Assembly: GCF_902506375.1 (NCBI RefSeq)
Contig: NZ_LR733284.1
Coordinates: 1,391,147 to 1,455,146 of the forward strand
Reading direction: 5' to 3'
Origin: Microbacterium sp. 8M
Lineage (GTDB): Bacteria > Actinomycetota > Actinomycetes > Actinomycetales > Microbacteriaceae
DNA: 64,000 nt
Shown here in pieces: positions 28,667-38,178 of the stretch. The stretch's first letter is position 1; every line of letters begins with the position of its first letter. The position numbers were made by a program, and so were the translations under genes. Below the pieces are notes generated by a model. It saw only the letters and a list, made by a program, of their open reading frames with translations, ran no database searches and was not told the DNA's origin.

Positions 28667-29550
28667 GAGTCCTCCGTGATGGTCTGACGTGGGGCGGGCC
28701 GGTCGGCGGCCCAGGATGCGAGCAGCCGCAGCCGTTCTGCCGATGGCGAGCCGGGCTCCGCGGTGTAGACGAGCATGACGTGACCGGGTTCGGCGGTGAT
28801 CGCGAACTCTTCGTACGCGAGCGTCAACTCGCCGACGACGGGATGTTGGAATCGCTTGGTCCCTGCGCCGTGGGTTCGTACGTCGTGGGCGCCCCACAGC
28901 CGCCGGAAGGTGTCGCTCTGCGTGGACAGCTCGCCGACGAGGTCCTGCAGCGCCCGGTTGTGGGGGTCGCGTCCGGCTTCGGTGCGCATCATGGCCACGC
29001 ACATGTCGGCGAAGAGGTCCCAGTCGGGGTAGAAGTCGCGTGAGGCCGGGTCGAGGAACTGGAAGCGCGCGAAGTTCGGCGTGCGGCCGCCGTCTCCGAT
29101 CAGCGGTGAATAGAAGGCGCGGCCCAGCGCGTTGAGCGCGATCACGTCCGAGTGGGCATTGCGGACGACGGCGACGCCCTCGGTGAACGCCTCCAGCGCC
29201 CAGTGCAGGCTCGGCCGGGCGGCGTGGCTGCGGGTTGCGCGGCGTCGCGGCCGACCGGAGGCAGGGATGCCATCGGCGGCCCTGGCGAGGTCGAAGAGGT
29301 GCGCGCGCTCGGTATCGTCGAGCTGCAGCGCCCGGGCAACCGCCTCCAGGACACCGGCGGAGACTCCGGCGATCGCCCCGCGCTCGAGCTTGGCGTAGTA
29401 CTCGACGCTGACGTCGGCGAGCATGGCAACCTCAGAGCGGCGCAGCCCGGCCACCCGGCGGCCCGTGCCCGCGGGCAAGCCCGCCATCTCCGGGGTCAGC
29501 TTGGCACGCCGTGACATGAGGAACTCGCGGACGTCGGCTCGGTTGTCCAT
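28663..29550 (-). CDS. MmyB-type HTH transcriptional regulator 1
   Basis: A 295-residue regulator: an N-terminal XRE-type helix-turn-helix (about 5-80, with GLRRSEVAMLADVSVEYYAKLERG) and a C-terminal PAS-like MmyB ligand-binding domain (FTEGVAVVRNAHSDVIALNALGRAFYSPL, HPVVGELTLAYEEFAI). Such regulators typically repress a divergent oxidoreductase gene and respond to a fatty-acid-like or aromatic ligand; the ligand here is unknown. ATG 29550 has TAGCCT 7 bases upstream. It diverges from the MFS / dehydrogenase operon. Confidence 0.92.
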   Translation of the reverse strand: MDNRADVREFLMSRRAKLTPEMAGLPAGTGRRVAGLRRSEVAMLADVSVEYYAKLERGAIAGVSAGVLEAVARALQLDDTERAHLFDLARAADGIPASGRPRRRATRSHAARPSLHWALEAFTEGVAVVRNAHSDVIALNALGRAFYSPLIGDGGRTPNFARFQFLDPASRDFYPDWDLFADMCVAMMRTEAGRDPHNRALQDLVGELSTQSDTFRRLWGAHDVRTHGAGTKRFQHPVVGELTLAYEEFAITAEPGHVMLVYTAEPGSPSAERLRLLASWAADRPAPRQTITEDS

Positions 29551-29557
29551 GCCTCAT

Positions 29558-29563
29558 AGGCTA
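29558..29563 (-). promoter_or_regulatory. -10 element, leaderless regulator 1
   Basis: TAGCCT on the minus strand with 7 bases to ATG 29550. Confidence 0.5.
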
Positions 29564-29581
29564 GGCCGGGCCCGGTCCATG

Positions 29582-29621
29582 AGGGATGCCCTGCCAGTAC
29601 ACCTCTCATCAGGGACTCCCT
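29582..29621. promoter_or_regulatory. Paired operator-like sites between regulator 1 and MFS gene
   Basis: AGGGATGCCCT (29582-29592, imperfect) and AGGGACTCCCT (29611-29621, perfect palindrome), 29 bp apart. The second lies in TCAGGGACTCCC, which recurs exactly upstream of regulator 2. It covers the divergent promoters. Confidence 0.65.
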
Positions 29622-29652
29622 CGGGCCGTTCGTACGCGGTGTCCTGGATGAC

Positions 29653-30918
29653 GTGACAGCATCCCTCACTTCCGTATCCCGTGTGCGCGCCAGCGGTCCG
29701 CTGGCGACCCTGCTGCTCGTGCTGACCGTGTTCGGTCCGATCTCGATGGATCTCTACCTGCCTGCGCTCCCGGCTCTGACGACCGAGCTGGGTGCGGCGA
29801 CCTCGACGGCGCAACTGACCGTGACCGCCTGCTTGATCGGTCTCGCGGCCGGGCAGCTGATCGCCGGGGCGCTGTCCGACCGATTCGGCCGCCGCGGTCC
29901 CGCACTGATCGGTGTGACCGCGTATGTGCTGGTTTCGGCGTTGTGCGCAGCGAGCCCGACCGTCGAGCTGCTCATCGCGGCCCGGTTGGTGCAGGGGCTG
30001 GCCGGAGGCGTCGGCATCGTCATCGCGCAGGCGGCCGGTCGCGACGTGTACGAGGGCGGGAGGCTCATCCGGTTCTACGGGCGCCTCACCGTCGTCGGTG
30101 GCCTGGCGGCAGTCGTCGGCCCGCTCGTCGGCGGCGCGCTCACGGCGATCATGGACTGGCGTGGGCTGTTCCTCGTTCTCGCGGCGGTCGGTGCGCTCAT
30201 CCTGGGGTGGGTGGTTCTCGGTCTCCGCGAGACGCTCGCCCCTGGCGGGCGCACGGCGGCAGGGTTCGCCGTGATCCGGCGGGATATGCGGACGTTGTTC
30301 TCTGACCGGCTCTTCGTCGGCGCGGTCGTCGCGCAGGGCTTCGTCTATGCCGCGCTGTTCGCCTACCTCAGCGGTGCGACCTACGTGCTGCAGGGCGTCT
30401 ACGGCCTCTCGCCGCAAGCCTATGCACTCGCCTTCGGACTCAACTCTGCCGGCTTCATGGTGTTCGGCTACCTCGCGGGACGTTTCAGCGAGAAGTGGAG
30501 CGTGGTCGGCACCCTGATCGTCGGTCTCGTGATCGCCGCGCTCGGTGCCGTCGGGCTGCTGATCGCAGGCCTCGCATCCGTTCCCCTGGCCGTCGTCATC
30601 GTCGCGCTCTTCCTCCTCGCCGCCGGGACGGCCGTCACCAGCCCGCCCTCGACGACGCTGGCGCTGGCCGACTACCCGCAGATCGCGGGCACCGCATCCT
30701 CCGTGCTCGGCGCTGCCCGCTTCGCCTTCGGGGGCATCGCAGCGCCGCTGGTCGGCGTTGCGGGTGCCCTCAGCATCCTCCCGCTCGGCCTGGTCACCAC
30801 GGTCGCCGTCGCGGCCGCTGGGGTCACCGCCGCTCTTCTGCTTCGACGTCCGGCCCGGGTCACCGCCGCCGGGACCACCCACTCCGCAACGAAAGGACCC
30901 CTCACATGCGTGGAGTAG
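29653..30918 (+). CDS. MFS exporter, Bcr/CflA subfamily
   Basis: A 421-residue, 12-segment major facilitator of the DHA1 drug-efflux group. The Bcr/CflA start is recognisable: GPISMDLYLPALPALTTELGA. The motif A loop is GALSDRFGRRGPALIG, and motif C-like glycines lie in VVGGLAAVVGPLVGGALT. The start is GTG 29653, with no clear RBS. It heads a run with the alcohol dehydrogenase, cupin and CMD genes, and its end overlaps the dehydrogenase start by 13 bases. It may export the compound sensed by the divergent regulator. Confidence 0.92.
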   Translation: MTASLTSVSRVRASGPLATLLLVLTVFGPISMDLYLPALPALTTELGAATSTAQLTVTACLIGLAAGQLIAGALSDRFGRRGPALIGVTAYVLVSALCAASPTVELLIAARLVQGLAGGVGIVIAQAAGRDVYEGGRLIRFYGRLTVVGGLAAVVGPLVGGALTAIMDWRGLFLVLAAVGALILGWVVLGLRETLAPGGRTAAGFAVIRRDMRTLFSDRLFVGAVVAQGFVYAALFAYLSGATYVLQGVYGLSPQAYALAFGLNSAGFMVFGYLAGRFSEKWSVVGTLIVGLVIAALGAVGLLIAGLASVPLAVVIVALFLLAAGTAVTSPPSTTLALADYPQIAGTASSVLGAARFAFGGIAAPLVGVAGALSILPLGLVTTVAVAAAGVTAALLLRRPARVTAAGTTHSATKGPLTCVE

Positions 30919-31937
30919 TCATGTACGCACCCCGGGATGTGCGCGTCGAGGAGCGCGCCGACCCGGTCATCGAGGTACCCACCGACGCCGTGATCCGGGT
31001 CACCGCAGCGTGCATCTGCGGCTCCGACCTCTGGCCCTACCGCGGGACGGACGCCGTCACCGCGCCCACGCCGATGGGGCACGAGTACGTCGGCGTCGTC
31101 GAGCAGGTCGGCGAGGAGGTGTCGAACGTGAAGGTCGGCGACTACGTCGTCGGCTCGTTCTTCGCCTCCGACAACACCTGCGAGATCTGCCGCGCCGGCT
31201 ACCAGTCGCGTTGCATGCACGCGTTCCCGATGGGTGCGCTCGGCACTCAGGCCGAGAAGCTGCGCGTCCCGCTCGCCGACGGCACCCTCGTCGTCGTTCC
31301 CTGCACCCCGACGCCGGCGCAGATGCGCAGCCTCCTCGCCGCCTCCGACGTGCTCGGCACGGGCTGGTTCGCAGCCGTCGCCGCGGAGGCGGGCCCGGGT
31401 AAGACCGTCGCCGTCGTCGGCGACGGCGCAGTGGGACTGCTCGGAGTGCTCGCAGCAAAGCAGCTCGGAGCCGAGCGGATCATCGCGATGAGCCGCCACG
31501 CCGACCGCCAGGCGCTCGCCCGCCGGTACGGAGCGACCGACATCGTCGAGGAGCGCGGGGATGCCGGCGTCGCAGCCATCAAAGAACTGACCGACGGACT
31601 CGGCGCCCACTCCGTCATCGAAGCCGTCGGGACCCAGGAGTCGATGATGCAGGCGATCCGCGCCACGCGTCCTGGAGGACACGTCGGCTACGTCGGAGTC
31701 TCGCACGGCGTCGAGCTGCCGGGGGAGGAGCTGTTCTTCTCCGGGGTGCACCTGCACGGCGGTCCCGCCCCCGTTCGCCGCTTCCTCCCCGAGCTGATCG
31801 AGTCGATCACGCGTGGCGAGCTCGACGCCGGTGCGGTATTCGACCTCACCCTGCCTCTGTCGGAGGCGGCGGAAGGCTACCGGGCCATGGACGAGCGCCG
31901 CGCCATCAAGGTGCTGTTGGAGACGGAGAACGCATGA
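30906..31937 (+). CDS. Zinc-dependent alcohol dehydrogenase
   Basis: A 343-residue medium-chain dehydrogenase. Catalytic zinc ligands are in CICGSDLWPYRG and GHEYVGVVEQVGEEV. The structural-zinc loop is SDNTCEICRAGYQSRC, where Asp replaces the first of the usual four Cys, as in one well-populated subfamily. The NAD(P) fold is VAVVGDGAVGLLGVLAAKQLG. RBS AAAGGA supports ATG 30906, inside the end of the MFS gene; ATG 30921 is the alternative. The stop overlaps the cupin start by 4 bases. Substrate unknown. Confidence 0.93.
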   Translation: MRGVVMYAPRDVRVEERADPVIEVPTDAVIRVTAACICGSDLWPYRGTDAVTAPTPMGHEYVGVVEQVGEEVSNVKVGDYVVGSFFASDNTCEICRAGYQSRCMHAFPMGALGTQAEKLRVPLADGTLVVVPCTPTPAQMRSLLAASDVLGTGWFAAVAAEAGPGKTVAVVGDGAVGLLGVLAAKQLGAERIIAMSRHADRQALARRYGATDIVEERGDAGVAAIKELTDGLGAHSVIEAVGTQESMMQAIRATRPGGHVGYVGVSHGVELPGEELFFSGVHLHGGPAPVRRFLPELIESITRGELDAGAVFDLTLPLSEAAEGYRAMDERRAIKVLLETENA

Positions 31938-32341
31938 ACATCGAACCGGCCGTATCCACGGTGAAGAACCCGACGGAGCAGTTTGCTGGCGACGTCTGGG
32001 TCGACCCCATCGCCGCCCCGCACGACGGCGACCAGAGGATGACCGTTGCGCTCGTCCGCTTCGCCCCCGGCGCCCGCACCGCCTGGCACAGCCATGCGCG
32101 CGGGCAGTACCTCCGCGTCACCGCCGGGGTCGCCCGATTCGGCGACCGCGACGGCAACATCGTCGAGGTTCACCCGGGGCAGACGCTCTACACGCCTCCC
32201 GGCCAGGACCACTGGCATGCCGCGGCCCCCGGCTGCTTCATGGAGCACATCGCCATGTTGGAGTCCGCTGACGACCCCGCGGAAACCACCACCTGGAAAG
32301 AACACATCACCGACGCCGATTACGAAGGACGAAACGCATGA
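31934..32341 (+). CDS. Cupin-domain protein
   Basis: A 135-residue single cupin barrel. Metal-binding motif 1 is ARTAWHSHARGQYLRVTAG and motif 2 is PGQTLYTPPGQDHWHAAAPG, with His at the expected positions. The family includes quercetin-dioxygenase-like and carboxymuconolactone-linked cupins. It starts in the dehydrogenase stop (ATGA) and ends in the CMD start (ATGA), so the three proteins are made together. A role in processing the dehydrogenase product is inference. Confidence 0.9.
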   Translation: MNIEPAVSTVKNPTEQFAGDVWVDPIAAPHDGDQRMTVALVRFAPGARTAWHSHARGQYLRVTAGVARFGDRDGNIVEVHPGQTLYTPPGQDHWHAAAPGCFMEHIAMLESADDPAETTTWKEHITDADYEGRNA

Positions 32342-32685
32342 CCGACAACACCCGCGACGGCTGGACCGGAGGGCAGCGCGCCTTCGGCGACTTCGCCCCC
32401 GGCCTCGTGCACTACACCGACCAGGTGCTCTTCGACGAGGTGTGGGAGCGCCCCGGCCTCTCCAAGCGCGACCGCAGCCTCATCACCGTGACTGCGCTTC
32501 TCGTCGGCGGCAACGTCGACCAACTCCGCTTCCACCTCCCCTTCGCCGTGCAGAACGGCGTCACCCAGGAGGAGTTGATCGAGGCGATCACTCACCTGGC
32601 CTTCTACGCAGGCTGGCCCAAGGCTATGTCGGCGATGACCATCGCCAAGGAGCTGTTCGGGGAAGGTCAGGAGACGTCTTCGTGA
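32338..32685 (+). CDS. Carboxymuconolactone decarboxylase-family protein
   Basis: A 115-residue CMD-fold protein: LSKRDRSLITVTALLVGGNVDQLRFHLPFAVQNGVTQEELIEAITHLAFYAGWPKAMSAM matches the 4-carboxymuconolactone decarboxylase pattern in pieces. The AhpD CxxC pair is absent, so it is not a peroxidase of that type. Cupin plus CMD pairs are frequent in actinobacterial redox clusters. It is the last gene of the operon; its 3' end overlaps the convergent regulator 2 gene by 19 bases. Confidence 0.9.
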   Translation: MTDNTRDGWTGGQRAFGDFAPGLVHYTDQVLFDEVWERPGLSKRDRSLITVTALLVGGNVDQLRFHLPFAVQNGVTQEELIEAITHLAFYAGWPKAMSAMTIAKELFGEGQETSS

Positions 32686-33536
32686 CGCGCGGACTGCGCA
32701 GAGTGCTCCCACGAAGCCAGCAGGACCAGGCCGTCGGCCGTCGGCGACCCGGGGTCCGCTGTGTAGGTCGTGATGGACGTGTGCGGGTCGCCGGGCAGCG
32801 TGAAGTCGTCGTAGGCGAGATCGAGCCGGCCGACGACCGGATGCATGATCGACTTGCGGCCGCTCGAGTGCCGCCGCACCTCATGACGGGCCCACCGGCC
32901 CCGGAAATCCGCGCTCCGCGCGGAGAGCTCGCCTACGAGCGCGGATGTGGCGCGATCGAGCGGGTCCCGGCCGGAGGCCGCCCGCAGCACGGCGACCACG
33001 AAGTCCTTCGCGTCGTCGTGGTCGACGTAGAACCCTGCCGCCCGCGGGTCGAGGAAGACAAACCGCGAAAAGTTGGCTGGCTGCTCCGCGGAGTCGAGCA
33101 CCATCGCGTACAACATGCGTCCGAGGTGATTCGCTGCCAGCAGGTCGAGCCGCTCGCTGATGATGACGGCGGGAACACTCATCGAGTCGATGACCTGCTG
33201 CACGGAGGCGGTGATCGGAGTACTCGGCTGTGCGCGCACACGGAGGGGGGCGCCATTCGCGTTGCGGGCGAGGTCGTATAGGTGGGCCCGCTCGTCGTCG
33301 CTCAGCTCCAGGACACGGGAGATGGCATCCAGAACGCCGTCGGACGCGCCACCGATCCGGCCCCGCTCCATCCGTGTGTAGTACTCGACACTCACGCCCG
33401 CGAGCATCGCCAGTTCTTCTCGGCGGAGGCCGGGTACCCGTCGCGATCCGCCGACGTGTCTGAGCCCGGCACGCTGCGGAGTGATCCGTGCTCGGCGACT
33501 GGTGAGGAAATCGCGAACCTCCTGCTCGATCTCCAT
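32667..33536 (-). CDS. MmyB-type HTH transcriptional regulator 2
   Basis: A 289-residue paralogue of regulator 1 with the same layout: XRE helix-turn-helix (GLRREELAMLAGVSVEYYTRMERG, about residues 32-56) and an MmyB ligand domain (HPVVGRLDLAYDDFTLPGDP). ATG 33536 has TAGCGT 6 bases upstream, so it is probably leaderless. It diverges from the F420-reductase-like / aldo-keto reductase pair. The two regulators and the shared operator sequence suggest that the two cassettes arose by duplication or are cross-regulated. Confidence 0.92.
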   Translation of the reverse strand: MEIEQEVRDFLTSRRARITPQRAGLRHVGGSRRVPGLRREELAMLAGVSVEYYTRMERGRIGGASDGVLDAISRVLELSDDERAHLYDLARNANGAPLRVRAQPSTPITASVQQVIDSMSVPAVIISERLDLLAANHLGRMLYAMVLDSAEQPANFSRFVFLDPRAAGFYVDHDDAKDFVVAVLRAASGRDPLDRATSALVGELSARSADFRGRWARHEVRRHSSGRKSIMHPVVGRLDLAYDDFTLPGDPHTSITTYTADPGSPTADGLVLLASWEHSAQSARHEDVS

Positions 33537-33542
33537 ACGACA

Positions 33543-33548
33543 ACGCTA
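33543..33548 (-). promoter_or_regulatory. -10 element, leaderless regulator 2
   Basis: TAGCGT on the minus strand with 6 bases to ATG 33536. Confidence 0.55.
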
Positions 33549-33578
33549 GCTTCGCCGCCCAAGGCGTGGGGGGTCTTG

Positions 33579-33590
33579 TCAGGGACTCCC
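33579..33590. promoter_or_regulatory. Operator-like site between regulator 2 and its divergent genes
   Basis: TCAGGGACTCCC, identical over 12 bases to 29609-29620 in front of the other cassette. It lies 24 bases before the divergent gene start. Confidence 0.65.
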
Positions 33591-33613
33591 AGATCCCGCC
33601 CGGCGAACAGAAC

Positions 33614-35282
<1,669 letters not shown>

Positions 35283-35455
35283 GGCGGCGGCATCCACCGC
35301 TCGGGCCGCCTAAGACCGACAGGCTTTCCTCCCCGCGTCAAATCCCCACGATGTTCGAGGCCGGTGAGCGCCGAGTTCCAGAGCGAGACGGAAGATCGTG
35401 GTGCTGCTTGTAGGCAACAGTTCCACCCCGCCGTATCTCCTCTCGCGGCTCTTGC

Positions 35456-35475
35456 CTCCAAGGAGCTCCAAGGAG
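35456..35475. repeat. Tandem 10-bp palindrome, possible operator
   Basis: CTCCAAGGAG twice in direct succession; each copy is itself a perfect dyad. It ends 51 bases before the -10 hexamer of the Tat-secreted protein gene. The rest of the 35283-35538 gap holds a weak 7-bp hairpin (35282-35311) and no gene I can support. Confidence 0.6.
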
Positions 35476-35526
35476 AGGGGACCTCCTAGAGCGGTTCTTC
35501 CTTTGAGGGCCGGGAGCGTCGACCGC

Positions 35527-35532
35527 TAGGGT
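35527..35532 (+). promoter_or_regulatory. -10 element, leaderless Tat-protein gene
   Basis: TAGGGT with 6 bases to ATG 35539; the in-frame GTG at 35533 touches the hexamer and is unlikely. Confidence 0.55.
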
Positions 35533-35538
35533 GTGGGC

Positions 35539-36237
35539 ATGTCGGACACCGGGGGGCGTCAGGTAGGGCGTCGTGCAGTTCTGGTCGGCGTCGCGGCGAC
35601 ACCGGTCGCGGCTGCGCTTGCGTGGAGCACGCCTGTCGTGCAGAAGGCGGTTGCTCTCCCGCTGGCGGTTACGAGTGGTCCACCCACGCCTGAGTTCAAC
35701 TTCACGGTCGTGTTCGAGGACTTCAGCGTGGTCGTGCCGACGTCGTGGAGTGGGTTCGGGGTCACGAGCGACGGCACTCTTCCGAGGCGCGCCGTGGTGA
35801 CGTACACCGGGCCTGATCCGTTCGTGCCGGCAGCGCAGAAGGATGCGCCGTACCTCCTCACACTGTGGGGCGGATCCGGCGCGGCACGGACGGGCACGTC
35901 GCCGGACGGATGGCCGCAGACACACGTCGACACGGCCAACGTCAAGGTCAACGGGATCGTCCGGAGCTCTCTGCTCAAGCTCCTCTACCCCGAAGAATCG
36001 TCGTACTACCACGCGTGGCAGGAGACGATCCTGCCCGGTGATGTCATCGAGCTTCCCCTGGCCTACGGATTCGACGCCCCCTGGTCACCGGACCTGTGGT
36101 ACCCCGGAAGCTCCAGCCCTCTCGGATCGCTGTCCTTCGCGGTGCTGTCGCAGGTGACCGATGCCGTCAGCACGGACAACCGGGCCGACGCCACGGTGAA
36201 CACGGAGATCGTCAGCGTGCCACCGGGCTGGGGTTGA
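35539..36237 (+). CDS. Tat-exported protein of unknown function
   Basis: A 232-residue protein with a twin-arginine signal (GRRAVLVGVAATPVAAALAW, about residues 9-28). The mature part is rich in beta-strand-like segments, Ser, Thr and aromatic residues (PEFNFTVVFEDFSVVVPTSW, YLLTLWGGSGAART, YYHAWQETILPGDVIELPLAYGF) and has no Cys. The composition suggests an immunoglobulin-like or surface beta-sandwich domain. No family recognised. The A/T content is slightly higher than in the flanks. Confidence 0.8.
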   Translation: MSDTGGRQVGRRAVLVGVAATPVAAALAWSTPVVQKAVALPLAVTSGPPTPEFNFTVVFEDFSVVVPTSWSGFGVTSDGTLPRRAVVTYTGPDPFVPAAQKDAPYLLTLWGGSGAARTGTSPDGWPQTHVDTANVKVNGIVRSSLLKLLYPEESSYYHAWQETILPGDVIELPLAYGFDAPWSPDLWYPGSSSPLGSLSFAVLSQVTDAVSTDNRADATVNTEIVSVPPGWG

Positions 36238-36339
36238 TCGGCAATCCACGCAGTTCGTGGTCCGGAGTCGGGTCGGGCGCAACCGAGCACAACTCATGCC
36301 ACGCCTGCGGGAGGGACGGTCGGCGCGGCGCTGCAGGCA

Positions 36340-36489
36340 TCAACGGTGGAACATCGCGAGGACCGTCACACCGCCCAGGACCAGGGCGGACACGATCATT
36401 CCCCAGACCGGGGCACCGTAGTACTCCCGCAGGAGCCAGGGTGTGTCGTTGTATCCGCGGCTGACGCCGCGGCTGCGGCGCCATTTCAT
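36340..36489 (-). CDS. Small 49-residue membrane protein
   Basis: ATG 36489 to TGA 36340. The protein starts MKWRRSRGVSRGYNDTPWLL, continues REYYGAPVWG, and has a membrane helix at about 31-46 (MIVSALVLGGVTVLAM), ending FHR. Almost every codon ends in G or C except a few, as in real genes here, and the basic N terminus with a C-terminal helix is a sensible topology. GGGAG lies 10 bases before the ATG. No family recognised. The rest of 36238-36680 shows nothing else. Confidence 0.6.
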   Translation of the reverse strand: MKWRRSRGVSRGYNDTPWLLREYYGAPVWGMIVSALVLGGVTVLAMFHR

Positions 36490-36680
36490 GCCGGTCAGAC
36501 TCCCAGCCCAGCCTTTGCGCCGGGTGGGGAAGCTGTTGCCGAGAGGTTTCGCGCGTCTTCATCGACCGAACAGGACGCGATCGATGGTGCCGGAGAACGT
36601 GGCCGACTTCTCGGATCCGGAACCACACGATGCGCTCTGGCGCCGGCAACCGTGCGTTCCCTTTCCACGTGCGATCACCC

Positions 36681-37361
36681 TCAGGCGGCCGCGGGCTTCG
36701 TCCACTCGATCGTGTGGCGGAAGCCCAGCTGCCGGCGGATCACCGCGCCGGGCATGATCTGCCGCACCGCGTCCCGGATCTGGGCGAACGTGTACTCCGG
36801 ATCCTTGACGGGGAAGGGCGGGGCCGCGTCGGCTGGTTGCGCCACCCAGGGGTGCATCACGAAACCGATGACCGGGTTCGTGAGCATGGAGGCCACGTCC
36901 CACAACTGGTCCGCGGCGGAGTCGGGCCGGGCCAGGCCGACGCACAGGAAGCGCCCGCCGGGCTTCAGGATCGCGCGGACCTGGCGGAGTGCCGGCGTGA
37001 GGTCGAGGTGATGCAGCACGGCGATCATCGTGACCACGTCCTTGCCCTCGGACACCCGCTCCAGCGGGGTGGCGTCCACGGTGACGTTCGGAAGGCCCGC
37101 GCACCGAGCGGCGCTCGCCTCTCGCATGCGGGCGTCGATGTCGATGCCGTGGACGTGGTCGAAGTGCTGAGCCAACCGGGCGAGGAGCTCGCCGCGACCG
37201 CACCCCACGTCGAGTGCCTCGTCGCGCCTCGCCGGCAGTCGCGCGATGATCCAGGAATGGAACGCGTCGTTGTGGCTCCACGAGTGCCGGGCGTTCAGAG
37301 CGCGCATCGCGGCGGCGGCCCGGGCGCCCACCCCGGCGCGCAGCGCATTCCTCACCTGCAC
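36681..37361 (-). CDS. Class I SAM-dependent methyltransferase
   Basis: A 226-residue methyltransferase: motif I is ALDVGCGRGELLARLAQ, strand 2 is VHGIDIDARM, and KDVVTMIAVLHHLDLTPALRQVRAILKPGGRFLCVG carries motifs II and III. The C terminus binds an unknown substrate. GTG 37361 and GTG 37355 are both possible starts, with GGGGCGGG upstream. It is divergent from the following alpha/beta hydrolase gene. Confidence 0.88.
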   Translation of the reverse strand: MQVRNALRAGVGARAAAAMRALNARHSWSHNDAFHSWIIARLPARRDEALDVGCGRGELLARLAQHFDHVHGIDIDARMREASAARCAGLPNVTVDATPLERVSEGKDVVTMIAVLHHLDLTPALRQVRAILKPGGRFLCVGLARPDSAADQLWDVASMLTNPVIGFVMHPWVAQPADAAPPFPVKDPEYTFAQIRDAVRQIMPGAVIRRQLGFRHTIEWTKPAAA

Positions 37362-37400
37362 CCGCCCCAGTGTGCCATGGCCTGACCGGGGCCGACGGCC

Positions 37401-37406
37401 TACCGT
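37401..37406 (+). promoter_or_regulatory. -10 element, leaderless hydrolase gene
   Basis: TACCGT with 6 bases to GTG 37413. Confidence 0.5.
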
Positions 37407-37412
37407 GGAGTC

Positions 37413-38174
37413 GTGGACATGCGCGCGGGCCCTACCATCGTGCATTTCGTCGAGCACGGGAGCGGTCGCCCTGCGCTGATCCTGCACGGAGCCGGGGTCG
37501 ACCACCGCGAGGCGGAAGCGTGCTTCGAACCGGCGTTCGCGGGGATGGAGGGCATCCGGCGGATCTACCCCGACCTGCCGGGGATGGGGCGTACCGCGGC
37601 CGAAGGCATCGACAGCGCCGACGACGTCGTCGGGGTGCTGCTCGAATTCGCCGAGCGGGTCGCCGGCGACGTGCCGTACCTCGTGGCGGCTCATTCGGCC
37701 GGCGCGCATTTCGCCCTCGGGATGGCCGCGCGACAACCGGCGCGCGTGGCCGGGCTCGCGCTGATCTGCCCGCTTCTGCCCGGTATCCGAGACGTGCCGG
37801 CGCACCGGGTGGTCGCAGGGCCGGGGAACCTGGGCGACGAGACGTTCCGGGAGTACTTCGTGGTGCAGACGCCCGAGATGCTCAAGCGGTACGAGGAGTT
37901 CGTCGTCCCGGGTGCGGAGCTCGCGGACGAGGCCGCCATGGAGCGGATCGGCTCACGCTGGGAGCTCGCGCCGGGGGCGCCATTCGACGCGCCGGCGCTG
38001 CTCGTGGCGGGCCGGCTCGACGCGACGGTCGGATCTGCGGCCGCTCTGGACCTCGCGGATCGCTGGTTCCGCGCCACGGCGGCCGTGCTCGACGACACCG
38101 GGCACGCGCTGCCACACGAGAAGCCCGATCTGCTGCGCGCGCTGATCGAGGACTGGGTGGGAAGGATCCGGTAA
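37413..38174 (+). CDS. Alpha/beta hydrolase
   Basis: A 253-residue alpha/beta-hydrolase. The oxyanion region is ALILHGAGVDH, the nucleophile elbow is VAAHSAGAHFAL (A-H-S-A-G, first Gly replaced by Ala), the acid is in VAGRLDATVG, and the base His is in DTGHALPHEKPD. The substrate is unknown. It starts at GTG 37413 (6 bases from a -10 hexamer) and converges on the next hydrolase gene with a 4-base gap. Confidence 0.9.
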   Translation: MDMRAGPTIVHFVEHGSGRPALILHGAGVDHREAEACFEPAFAGMEGIRRIYPDLPGMGRTAAEGIDSADDVVGVLLEFAERVAGDVPYLVAAHSAGAHFALGMAARQPARVAGLALICPLLPGIRDVPAHRVVAGPGNLGDETFREYFVVQTPEMLKRYEEFVVPGAELADEAAMERIGSRWELAPGAPFDAPALLVAGRLDATVGSAAALDLADRWFRATAAVLDDTGHALPHEKPDLLRALIEDWVGRIR

Positions 38175-38178
38175 GGGC

